Made by a program: the position numbers and the translations under genes. 64,000 bases of DNA from Pseudobdellovibrionaceae bacterium (GTDB lineage Bacteria > Bdellovibrionota > Bdellovibrionia > Bdellovibrionales > Bdellovibrionaceae), in NCBI GenBank assembly GCA_019637955.1, contig JAHBUS010000001.1:372001-436000 (forward strand), in the 5' to 3' direction. Positions 24,950-32,849 of the stretch are shown one piece after another; position 1 is the first letter of the stretch, and each line of letters begins with the position of its first letter. The notes under the pieces were generated by a model. It was not told the DNA's origin. It did not search any database and saw only the letters and a list, made by a program, of their open reading frames with translations.

Positions 24950-25314
24950 TGTCCTAGACCTTCGTTTTATTGTTGAAAATCAACGACTTAGACTCTGTCT
25001 AAAAGCTGTTCAAAATCGCGCGGATTCGTGATCAAAACTTCAACGATCCGTGCGCCATTTCCTCCGTCGAAAAAACACCAGAAAACTTTCTTCCCGGCGA
25101 ATTGTCGAACCTCTCGCCAGTGACAAATTATTTTGAGGCTGCCTCAAAAAAACTTGGCCAAGCATTTCGCGAGCTTACGTTCATCCCCACTAAAAAATTA
25201 TTTGTATTCCCAAGGGTTCTCAACACTTTGGCGCGTTTTTCCGAATGTTCACTGTGCGGAGATACGATGAATCCACGCGGAATGGTTTCCGCCAATGGTT
25301 CATTAGGAGGATTG
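24950..25314. other. AT-rich intergenic region before the motor operon
   Basis: No convincing gene. It holds small hairpins: TTAGAC-TCT-GTCTAA, and TTTTGAGG-CTG-CCTCAAAA at 25131-25149, flanked by A/T on both sides. The second could terminate minus-strand or stray transcription. A frame upstream of the vWA gene is open from 25102, but its composition and lack of a signal peptide argue against translation. AGGAGG at 25305-25310 serves the vWA gene. The operon promoter presumably lies here, but I cannot place it confidently. Confidence 0.5.
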
Positions 25315-26373
25315 ATGAAACAGATGATGCTCAAACAGTTGGTGCTGACGCTTGCGGCGATTTCCTTTCTGTCGGCGTGCGATAAAGGCGAGCGCTCTTT
25401 TTCGATCCTCGCGGACGAATCCAACTTCTCGCAGTCTCCTGAGTTCGAAATCGTTCCCCAAAAGATCGATATCTTATGGGTGATCGACAACTCCGGCTCG
25501 ATGGCCACGTCGCAATCGCAGCTGGCGAACAATATGAACCGCTTCATCTCGCGCTTTCAGTCTTTGAAGTACGACTTCAATATGGCCGTCACCACGTCGG
25601 ACGCGGTCTTCGGCCAATTTTGGGGCGACGACTCCACACGTCTTTTGCGTGATGGGATTCCCGGCGAAACTTCATCGGGCGTTCGCATCATCAACAAAGA
25701 CACGCCGAATATGAGCAACGTGTTCATCACCAACGTCATGCAAGGAATCGATGGCAACGGTGATGAGCGTGCCTTCTCGAGCTTCCAATCGGTTTTGACT
25801 TACGGCCCGAACGCGGGTTTCCGTCGTGCCGGTGCCTTCTTGGCCATCATCATCCTTTCGGACGAAGATGACTTCTCGGCCACCACCGACGCCTACCTGG
25901 GCAACAACTACAACGATTCACGCCTGATTCCGGTTGCCAACTACAAGACCTTCCTCGATGGCCTGGTCGGTGTGGGCAATCACAGCGTGAACACCATTTC
26001 GATTTTGGACGAGGCTTGCCGCGTGCAGCTCGCGGACTCGTTCGCCGGCCGCATCGTGGGCCGCCGTTACAACCAACTCGCCGACCTGACCGGAGGCGTG
26101 AAGACTTCGCTCTGCGGAAACTTCGGCGACAACCTTCAGCTCATCTCGGACACCATCATCAATCAAAAGCTGGAAGTGTCGTTCAAGCTCACACGCGAGC
26201 CCCAAGTGTCTTCGATCGTGGTCCGCGTGAACGGCGCCTTGATTCCTCAAGATGCCGCCAATGGCTGGACTTACAATGCGTCGACCTTGACGCTCACCTT
26301 CCACGGAACCTCGGTTCCGCCGGCAGGGGCTTCGATCTCGATCGCCTACGACCCCGTTGGACCCAAGAACTAA
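25315..26373 (+). CDS. vWA-domain lipoprotein (CglB-like adhesin candidate)
   Basis: Predicted outer-membrane lipoprotein, 352 aa. Start at the ATG 5 nt after AGGAGG; signal peptide with lipobox FLSAC (Cys22). A von Willebrand A domain follows: KIDILWVIDNSGSM with the MIDAS residues Asp58, Ser60 and Ser62, then a Thr-bearing MAVTTSDAV and an acidic LSDEDDFSATTDA. The last 65 residues form a beta-rich tail (VRVNGALIPQDAANGWTYN). In Myxococcus gliding the surface adhesin CglB is a vWA outer-membrane lipoprotein. First gene of the motor operon. Homology to CglB itself is inference. Confidence 0.85.
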   Translation: MKQMMLKQLVLTLAAISFLSACDKGERSFSILADESNFSQSPEFEIVPQKIDILWVIDNSGSMATSQSQLANNMNRFISRFQSLKYDFNMAVTTSDAVFGQFWGDDSTRLLRDGIPGETSSGVRIINKDTPNMSNVFITNVMQGIDGNGDERAFSSFQSVLTYGPNAGFRRAGAFLAIIILSDEDDFSATTDAYLGNNYNDSRLIPVANYKTFLDGLVGVGNHSVNTISILDEACRVQLADSFAGRIVGRRYNQLADLTGGVKTSLCGNFGDNLQLISDTIINQKLEVSFKLTREPQVSSIVVRVNGALIPQDAANGWTYNASTLTLTFHGTSVPPAGASISIAYDPVGPKN

Positions 26374-26380
26374 GGAGCGG

Positions 26381-26974
26381 ATGAGTATGTTGAACATGGA
26401 AATCGCGACTTCGAACGAATGGCACTTGATGAAGGGTGAGCACCAATACGGTCCTTACACCTACGAAGCCATGGTTCAGATGAAGCAGAACAACCTGCTC
26501 TTCGACTTCGACTTCGTTTGGTCGCCCCACATGGACCAATGGACGATGGTGTCGGACTTGGCCGAGTTCTCGATGGACCGCATGAGCCGTCTCGTCGAGA
26601 AATCGCCCAGCTCCGAGGCGTTCAACAAACGCAGCCATGACCGCGTGGTCGTGGATCTGCCCTGTCTCGTTCACGACGAGACGCGCTTGTGGAAGGGCCG
26701 CGTGCAGAACCTCAGCGAAGGCGGTGCCTTGATTCTGGTCGAGAATCCGCTCTTTTTGCCCGGCGACATCATCACGCTGCACGTTCGCGGCGCAAACGGG
26801 ATGGAAAAGCCGTTCAACTGCACGGCGCAAATTTTGAACAAACGTTTGGTGAAAACAAAAATCCATCACGACACCGCCCTTCATTACGCCGTGAAATTTT
26901 TGAACCTCACCACGATCGGGACGACTGAAGTCAGCCGCATGGTCGGCCAGGCTTTGAAAACGAAAACAAAATAA
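26381..26974 (+). CDS. GYF-domain plus PilZ-domain protein
   Basis: Cytoplasmic protein of 197 aa. Residues about 9-60 form a GYF_2-like domain (WHLMKGEHQYGPYTYEAM, then VWSPHMDQWTMV). Residues about 75-175 form a PilZ domain with both c-di-GMP motifs intact: RSHDR (RxxxR) and NLSEGG (NxSxxG). The ATG at 26381 has AAGGAG upstream and starts 7 nt after the vWA stop. A GYF domain also occurs in Myxococcus GltJ. The fusion suggests c-di-GMP control of the motor encoded by the next genes. Confidence 0.88.
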   Translation: MSMLNMEIATSNEWHLMKGEHQYGPYTYEAMVQMKQNNLLFDFDFVWSPHMDQWTMVSDLAEFSMDRMSRLVEKSPSSEAFNKRSHDRVVVDLPCLVHDETRLWKGRVQNLSEGGALILVENPLFLPGDIITLHVRGANGMEKPFNCTAQILNKRLVKTKIHHDTALHYAVKFLNLTTIGTTEVSRMVGQALKTKTK

Positions 26975-27008
26975 CCAAAAGTTACTTAACACATAGAGGA
27001 GAGAGACA

Positions 27009-27731
27009 ATGACTTCATTTCTGCAATTCATCAATGATTCGGGCGTCGTCGGCTGGTGCATCATGCTCCTTGGACTCGGTTCTTTGGCACTGATCGTTGA
27101 ACGTGCCAACGTTCTGTACTTCAAATTCGGTATGAACACCGATGAGTTCATGACCAAGATCCAAACTTTGGTTCTGGCTCGCAAAACGGACGAGGCTTTG
27201 GTTCTTTGCAACCAAATGCAGGGCAAACCCCTCGCCAACTCGTTCAAAACCATCCTCGAAAAAGCGGACCGCGATGATGACACCATCTTCCAGGCTCACG
27301 ACATCGCGATGGCCGAGAACATGCCCCACTTGACCAAACGCCTTCACTACCTCTCGATGCTCGCCAACGTGGCGACACTGATGGGTCTCTTGGGTACCAT
27401 CCACGGTCTGATCCTCTCGTTCGCCGCGGTCGCGCAGGCCGACCCCGCGCAGAAGCAAGCCATGCTCGCCAACGGTATCGCCGTTTCGATGTACACAACG
27501 GCTTTGGGTCTCGTGGTGGCGATCCCCGCGATGATCTTCTACTCGTTCTTGGTTTCGCGCCAAAATGAGCTCGTGGAGCAAATGACCGAGAAGTGCGGAA
27601 AATTGACCGAGATGCTGACCGGTTCGCACATCCAGTCGCTCTCGCGCCAGGCGATCTTCCCCGACAGCATCGGTAAAGACACCGTCGCTGCAGGTAAGAC
27701 AACGCCTCCTCCTTCGAACCGCGCTTCTTAA
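27009..27731 (+). CDS. TolQ/ExbB/AglR-family motor channel subunit
   Basis: Inner-membrane subunit of a proton-driven motor, 240 aa. Three membrane segments: GWCIMLLGLGSLALIVERA (about 16-34), VATLMGLLGTIHGLILSFAAVA (about 120-140) and GIAVSMYTTALGLVVAIPAMIFYSFL in two blocks (about 158-185). The GTIHG and TTALGL motifs are the channel signature of TolQ/ExbB/MotA proteins. AGAGGAGAGAG precedes the ATG. Followed by two ExbD/TolR-like genes, the AglR-AglQ-AglS arrangement of gliding machines. Confidence 0.92.
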   Translation: MTSFLQFINDSGVVGWCIMLLGLGSLALIVERANVLYFKFGMNTDEFMTKIQTLVLARKTDEALVLCNQMQGKPLANSFKTILEKADRDDDTIFQAHDIAMAENMPHLTKRLHYLSMLANVATLMGLLGTIHGLILSFAAVAQADPAQKQAMLANGIAVSMYTTALGLVVAIPAMIFYSFLVSRQNELVEQMTEKCGKLTEMLTGSHIQSLSRQAIFPDSIGKDTVAAGKTTPPPSNRAS

Positions 27732-27747
27732 TTTTAGAGGGTGACGT

Positions 27748-28296
27748 ATGAGAAAACGGTTTAAACCGAAAATTTCACACAGCTACGAGTTTGAGCTCGA
27801 CCTCGCGCCGCTGCTCGCGGTGATGGTGAAGCTCGTTCCCGTGCTGTTGATCTCGAGCGCCTTCGTGCAGGTCATGGTCATCGAGACCGACCTGCCCCAG
27901 GCCGTTAAAGAAGCCGTGCAGAACCAAGAAGACAATAAAGACCTCGCTTCGGTGCAGATCGATGTCTCTCGTCAAGAGGGCATCAAAGTGATCGTCGCGA
28001 AACAAGGTCAACAGTCGGTCGAAAAGATTCCCGTCCTCACCGACGGCAGTTTCGATCTGCCGGCTCTGCACAAGCAATTGCAAAAGGTGAAAGCCGAAAA
28101 CCCGAAAGTGTTTAGGCTCGAACTCGTCCCTGGCGGTGACATCTCTTACAACGAGATCGTCAAAATCATGGATGAGGCCCGTAAGTCGCGAGACAAAGAC
28201 GTGCGCTTCCCGGTGTGGGATTCAACCAAGCAAAAGGACGTCGAGACGGACTACATGTTCCCCGACGTGACTTTCGCGAATGTGATGGAGGGCTAA
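27748..28296 (+). CDS. ExbD/TolR-like subunit lacking the conserved Asp
   Basis: 182 aa: short cytoplasmic N-terminus, one membrane segment (about 19-41) and a periplasmic peptidoglycan-binding-type domain. In TolR/ExbD the segment reads PLLD or PLID with the proton-carrying Asp; here it reads APLLAVMVKLVPVLL, so Ala24 sits at the Asp position. The remaining fold (VSRQEGIKVIVAKQ, GDISYNEIVKIMDEAR) is family-typical. It starts 16 nt after the TolQ-like gene and ends 3 nt before the second ExbD-like gene, so the two probably form a heterodimer. Confidence 0.85.
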   Translation: MRKRFKPKISHSYEFELDLAPLLAVMVKLVPVLLISSAFVQVMVIETDLPQAVKEAVQNQEDNKDLASVQIDVSRQEGIKVIVAKQGQQSVEKIPVLTDGSFDLPALHKQLQKVKAENPKVFRLELVPGGDISYNEIVKIMDEARKSRDKDVRFPVWDSTKQKDVETDYMFPDVTFANVMEG

Positions 28297-28299
28297 ACG

Positions 28300-28797
28300 A
28301 TGGCTTACCGACGTAAGACCCCCGATTATGCGCCCAAAGCAAAAACCTTCGCTTTGAACATCACGTCGATGACGGACATGTTCACGATCCTGCTCGTGTT
28401 CCTGCTGCAGACGTACTCAACCGCTGATTTTAAAGTTGAGCCCGTTCAAGGCGTGAGTCTTCCTCTTTCGAACGCAACAACGGAGCCGACCAAAGCGGTC
28501 CAAGTTTCGTTGACCAAGACCGAACTGATTATCGAGGGACGCACCATCGCTTCGCTCGATCAAGGTCACTTCGGCAAGGCGGATCTCGAAAGCTCGGACT
28601 CGAACTTTATCAAGCCGCTGTTCTCGGAGCTTGAAAAATTCGCCAAAGAAAAAGCGGACGATCCTTCCGTTAAGGAAGGAAAGGTCGTTTTTCAGGCCGA
28701 TTCATCGCTCAGCTACGACATGATCCGTAAGGTCATGTACACGGCCTCGATGGCCGGCTTCCCGAAACTCAAAATGGCAACTGTCGTGGGGAATTAA
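28300..28797 (+). CDS. ExbD/TolR-family motor subunit with proton-carrying Asp
   Basis: 165 aa with one membrane segment, LNITSMTDMFTILLVFLLQTY, which retains the conserved Asp (Asp26) that carries protons in ExbD/TolR/AglQ-S stators. The periplasmic part ends with DSSLSYDMIRKVMYTASMAGFPKLKMA, the standard family C-terminus. Immediately follows its Asp-less partner. With the TolQ-like protein it should form the ion channel that energises the TonB-like and TPR proteins encoded downstream. Confidence 0.9.
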   Translation: MAYRRKTPDYAPKAKTFALNITSMTDMFTILLVFLLQTYSTADFKVEPVQGVSLPLSNATTEPTKAVQVSLTKTELIIEGRTIASLDQGHFGKADLESSDSNFIKPLFSELEKFAKEKADDPSVKEGKVVFQADSSLSYDMIRKVMYTASMAGFPKLKMATVVGN

Positions 28798-28801
28798 CAT
28801 C

Positions 28802-31800
28802 ATGAAACAGCTTCTTCTGACCGCCCTCATCGTCTTGACCTGCAATCCCGTTTGGGCTCAAGCCAAAACGGACAAAGGTCTTTTGCCCGAGCTCAAACTC
28901 GACAAGAGCAATGAGGATCTCAATCAGAAGAAGGCCGTTCAATCGGAGGTCTTGATCACGAAATCCGAGATCAAGGCCATTCAAGCCCTAAACGCCGTTC
29001 TAAAAAAACAAAAAGGCTCGCCCAACGAACCCGATCTCTGGTTCCGCCTGGCCGAGCTCTACATGCGCCGCGCGAAATCGGGCCGTTTCTTCGACCTGAC
29101 TCGCGGTCAAGAAGACTCTCCGGTGAAGTTCGCTCCCCCGGACGTGCGTGACGAAAGCGCCGTCGCCAACCTCAAACAGGCCATCGGCATTTACACCAAA
29201 ATCGAGCGTGAGTTCCCGAATTTCCGCGAGATGGACGTGGCGATGTTCAACAACGCCTTCGCCAGTCAACAAATCGGCCAAAAGAAAAATGCCGAAGCCA
29301 CTTACGCGCGTCTGATTTCGAAATACCCGAAATCGATGCTGCTCCCCGACGCCTTCCTGGCTCAAGGGGAGATGTACTATGACGCCGGCCAGTTCACCTT
29401 GGCGCTGGAATCTTTCAAAGCCATCGAGAAGTTCCCTGGTTCGCGCGTTTATTCCTACGGTTTGTACAAGCAAGCCTGGGCTCACTACAATTTGAAACAA
29501 AACGACGAGGGCATCAATAAACTCCTCGACGTCGTAAAATTCTTCGACCCCAAGAACACGCAGAAAACGCGCGTGTCGCACAACCTGCGTTCGGAAGCCC
29601 TGCGCGATCTCGCCCTTTTCTTTGGTGAGAACAAATCGGCCGATGAGGCTTACGCGTTCTTCGCTAAAATCTGCACGCCCGAAGAGCTGGGCGAGTCGAT
29701 GATCAACCTCGGAAAACTCTACGACAGCCACGGCCGTCAAAAAGAGATGAACGTGTTCCTCGCGGAATACATCAAAAAGAACGACGATTCTCCTTTACGC
29801 ATCAAAGCCGAAATGCTCTTGATCCAAGGGAACGAAACTTTGAAGAACCGTCCCGAAGTCATCAAGCATATGGAAGCCGCCGCCGACGTTTGCCGTCCCA
29901 ATTCTTCGTGGCGCAAACTCTACCCCACGTCGTCGGAGGGAGATTGCGACTACGACTTGGCCAAGACCAATCTCGACATCGCCAAAAAATGGTGGGAACT
30001 CTGGCTTAAAAACAAATCGAACAAAGATATGGCGGATTTGACCGAGCGCGCCTTCAAGATCCACTTGGACCGCGAAGACCCTTTGAAGCCTGATGCCAAG
30101 TCGCACTATGCCTACGCCGAACTCTTGTTCCAACAGGACAAGTTCCGCGAAGCTTCGGTTCAATACGAATTCGCCGCTCAGAAATCGACCGACACCCAGA
30201 TCGCCCACGACGCCGCTTACTCGGCGCTCGTGTCGCTCGAAAAGGCCTCGCAGAAAAGCGAGAAGTCCGGCGACAACGCCAAACAAGTCGAGCTCGGCCA
30301 GACTTATTTGAAAAAATACCCTGCGGGCGTTCAAGCTTCTCAGGTCAAATACAAAATTGGTTTCATCGCCTACGAAGAGAAGAACTTCGCCGAGTCTGAG
30401 AAATGGCTGGGGCCCATTGCCCTGGATACCAAGCAAGACCCGACTTTGCGCACCCGCAGCCAAGACTTGATGCTCGACATGCTCAACGCCCGCGGCGATC
30501 TCGCGTCACTGCGCGACTTCTCTAAAAAGGTGATGGACGGCTCCGACAATGCGGACCGCAAGAAAAGCATGCATAAAATCATGCAGGAAGCCGACTTCAA
30601 CAGCATCCAGAAGGATATGGAGAAGGCTCAAGTCACCGAGAATATTCAAAAGCTCGTGACCTTCCACAACGAGAACAAAGCCTCGGGCCCCGCTTTGGCT
30701 AAAAAAGCGTTGAAGCAGGCGATGAGCCTCGCGTTCACGAACGGCCGCTCGCTCGAAGGCGCGGACCTGGCCATCCAGTACGCCCGCACTTATCCCGACG
30801 ACACCGAGACGACCGCGGCCCTGCGCGAAGCCGCCAAACATTACAACGAGCAAGGCTTCATGCTGCGCGCGGCCAGCACCTTCGAACTTCTGGCTCCCCG
30901 TCTCAAAGGCCAAGAGCAGACGCAAGTCTATGAGGCGCTCAGCGAGATCTACGTTCTTGAAAACCGCAAGCAAGACGCCCGCGAGTTCCTGGGCAAACTT
31001 CTGGACGGCGCCGATAAAAAAGAGCAAGGCAAAATCTACTCGCGCCTGATGCAGACTTACAAAGGCGAAGAGTCGTCGGCCGACTACGCCAAACTCGAGA
31101 ACAAGATCCTGTCGCTGAACATTCAGCCTTCGGCGTCGGAAATCTTGGTCAAACGCGTGCAGAAGCTCTTCGACAGCAAAAAATACACCGAAGCTTTCAA
31201 CTCGGCCAAATCTCTGGTCGGTTCGGATGCACCCCCCGCGATCCGCGCCCAGGCCCGTTTGATTCAAGCCAAAGTTCTCGAAACCGAGATGACGTCGGCG
31301 AGCACCAAGACCACGCTTGAGCGCCTGCCCTTGGTTCTGTCGATCAAAACCGAGAAACTCGAAAAAGCTCAAGCCGGCTTCTTGGCCGCGGCCAGCTACT
31401 CGAACGATCCCAACGTTCAGCTCTCGACGCTCGAGGGTCTGGCGCGCATCTACAAAAACTACGTGGAAACCGTGGGTTCGCCCATCATCAAAACGTCGAT
31501 GTCGGCGGAAGAGTCCAAGGCTCTGAAAGACGAGCTCACCAAACTCGTGACGCCCATCGAGCAGAAACAAAAAGACATCGAGAAAAAACTCATGGCGTTG
31601 GCGAAAGCCGAGAAAACGGCCACCACGGCGGAACTTGATTTCGTGAATCTGCCTTTGAATGAAACCGTGAAACCCCGCATCCCCGCCATCGCCTTCGAGA
31701 ACATGTCGCCCTACTTGCCCAAACTCACGCAAGTCGAAGGCCTGTTCGTTGAACGCGACAACGCGGTGACCGGCGCCTGCCAAACCGAAGCGAAAGACCT

Positions 31801-32548
31801 GCAAAAAGACCTCGCCGGCTTGATGGCCCTGGCCAACCGCTGCGTGGCTCAGAAGAAATTCACGCAGATCGAAAAAATCGCGGCCCGCATGGCGGAGCTT
31901 GAGCCCAAATCGGGCGCGGCTCCCTACTACCTGAGCCTCGCGGCGATGGGATTGGGCCTGAAAGAAAAATCGCTGTACCTGATCGAACTCGCGCTCAAGA
32001 AAAACTCGGACCGCACGTTCTTCTGGTATCAGAAGGCCGTCGCCCTCGGTGCGACGGGCGATCGTGCCGGTGCCAACCAGTGGATGATCAAAGCGTTCGA
32101 CGAGCGCCTTGATGCTTGGGAAACCAAATTGCTCCACGGCGTGGTGGCCTTCTCGCAAGGCGACTGCTTCTCGGTGACCGATGACTTCAAAGCCCTCCCC
32201 GCGAGCCAGGTTGAAAAATTCGATCTGACTCCCGCTTTCGCCGAGTGCATGGCGCAAAAAGGTGAGATCGACCAAGCCCTGGGCTTCGCGCAGAAGTCTT
32301 ATGATACGAAGAAGTCCCTGACTTTGGCCCTGCAGCTGGGACACATGGCTGAAGTCTATAAATCCGATTCGAAACTCGCGGCCCAAGCTTACGAGAAGGC
32401 CCGCTCGGTGTCGTCGGACGAGACCCAAAAAGAATGGCTGAAACGCAAAATTGAATGGCTTAACAACCCCGGAGCCGCCGTCTCCGAGACCTCTTCGCAC
32501 GTCAGTTCACAGGTCGCTCGAGGCACAGGTTTGGGAGGTGCACAATGA
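28802..32548 (+). CDS. Large periplasmic TPR protein
   Basis: 1248 aa with a signal peptide (MKQLLLTALIVLTCNPVWAQA) followed by many tetratricopeptide-type helical pairs over nearly the whole length, for example DLWFRLAELYMRRAKSG, LPDAFLAQGEMYYDAGQF, GSRVYSYGLYKQAWAHYNLK and PYYLSLAAMGLGLKEKSL. Very large TPR proteins are scaffolds of Myxococcus Glt machinery (GltD/GltI types), but the individual orthology here is inference. Begins 4 nt after the ExbD-like gene and overlaps the next gene by 4 nt. Probably periplasmic, binding envelope partners. Confidence 0.85.
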   Translation: MKQLLLTALIVLTCNPVWAQAKTDKGLLPELKLDKSNEDLNQKKAVQSEVLITKSEIKAIQALNAVLKKQKGSPNEPDLWFRLAELYMRRAKSGRFFDLTRGQEDSPVKFAPPDVRDESAVANLKQAIGIYTKIEREFPNFREMDVAMFNNAFASQQIGQKKNAEATYARLISKYPKSMLLPDAFLAQGEMYYDAGQFTLALESFKAIEKFPGSRVYSYGLYKQAWAHYNLKQNDEGINKLLDVVKFFDPKNTQKTRVSHNLRSEALRDLALFFGENKSADEAYAFFAKICTPEELGESMINLGKLYDSHGRQKEMNVFLAEYIKKNDDSPLRIKAEMLLIQGNETLKNRPEVIKHMEAAADVCRPNSSWRKLYPTSSEGDCDYDLAKTNLDIAKKWWELWLKNKSNKDMADLTERAFKIHLDREDPLKPDAKSHYAYAELLFQQDKFREASVQYEFAAQKSTDTQIAHDAAYSALVSLEKASQKSEKSGDNAKQVELGQTYLKKYPAGVQASQVKYKIGFIAYEEKNFAESEKWLGPIALDTKQDPTLRTRSQDLMLDMLNARGDLASLRDFSKKVMDGSDNADRKKSMHKIMQEADFNSIQKDMEKAQVTENIQKLVTFHNENKASGPALAKKALKQAMSLAFTNGRSLEGADLAIQYARTYPDDTETTAALREAAKHYNEQGFMLRAASTFELLAPRLKGQEQTQVYEALSEIYVLENRKQDAREFLGKLLDGADKKEQGKIYSRLMQTYKGEESSADYAKLENKILSLNIQPSASEILVKRVQKLFDSKKYTEAFNSAKSLVGSDAPPAIRAQARLIQAKVLETEMTSASTKTTLERLPLVLSIKTEKLEKAQAGFLAAASYSNDPNVQLSTLEGLARIYKNYVETVGSPIIKTSMSAEESKALKDELTKLVTPIEQKQKDIEKKLMALAKAEKTATTAELDFVNLPLNETVKPRIPAIAFENMSPYLPKLTQVEGLFVERDNAVTGACQTEAKDLQKDLAGLMALANRCVAQKKFTQIEKIAARMAELEPKSGAAPYYLSLAAMGLGLKEKSLYLIELALKKNSDRTFFWYQKAVALGATGDRAGANQWMIKAFDERLDAWETKLLHGVVAFSQGDCFSVTDDFKALPASQVEKFDLTPAFAECMAQKGEIDQALGFAQKSYDTKKSLTLALQLGHMAEVYKSDSKLAAQAYEKARSVSSDETQKEWLKRKIEWLNNPGAAVSETSSHVSSQVARGTGLGGAQ

Positions 32549-32841
32549 CAACAATGGGAACGCGCACCTTTGGTGCGACAACAACTCGACTAGCAAAAAG
32601 TCTGACTCTCTTGCTCGTGGCCGTCTTAGGGCTTGTTCTGGCTCTGCCGGCTCAGGCCAAGACGAAAACTGTCCGAAAAGTTCAAGAAGTGAACTTCGGG
32701 GAGATGAGTCTGAAAGGCACGATTCGCAACCCTGATGGAGCTTACCTGGTGCAGAAACGCGGGATCAAATTCATGCCCCTGTACGACGTACAGAAAGACA
32801 TGGACACCAAAATCCGCGATTCCGTCCAGTATGTGCGATGA
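32545..32841 (+). CDS. 98-aa exported protein of the motor operon
   Basis: Small protein with a long basic n-region, a hydrophobic core (LTLLLVAVLGLVLALPAQA) and a mature part of about 57 residues containing VQEVNFGEMSLKGTIRNPDG, then YLVQKRGIKFMPLYDVQ. I do not recognise a named family. The ATG is coupled to the end of the TPR gene (ATGA), with GGAGGTG upstream, and the stop overlaps or abuts the AgmX-like gene, so it is co-translated with both. A CGCACC-TTT-GGTGCG hairpin lies in the codons just after the start. Confidence 0.8.
   Translation: MTTMGTRTFGATTTRLAKSLTLLLVAVLGLVLALPAQAKTKTVRKVQEVNFGEMSLKGTIRNPDGAYLVQKRGIKFMPLYDVQKDMDTKIRDSVQYVR
32563..32577 (+). repeat. Operon hairpin copy 1 (CGCACC-TTT-GGTGCG)
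   Basis: Perfect 6-bp stem with a 3-nt loop, inside the first codons of the 98-aa gene. Closely similar hairpins recur at 35131-35145 and 37305-37319 in the same operon. Confidence 0.5.
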
Positions 32842-32849
32842 GGATGTGT

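Noticed and set aside
25102-25314. N-terminal extension of the vWA lipoprotein
   Set aside because: It would bury the lipoprotein signal peptide; the AGGAGG supports the start at 25315.
30506-32500. 664-codon frame opposite the large TPR gene
   Set aside because: Antisense shadow with low-complexity Arg/Phe/Gly content, no RBS and no recognisable domain.
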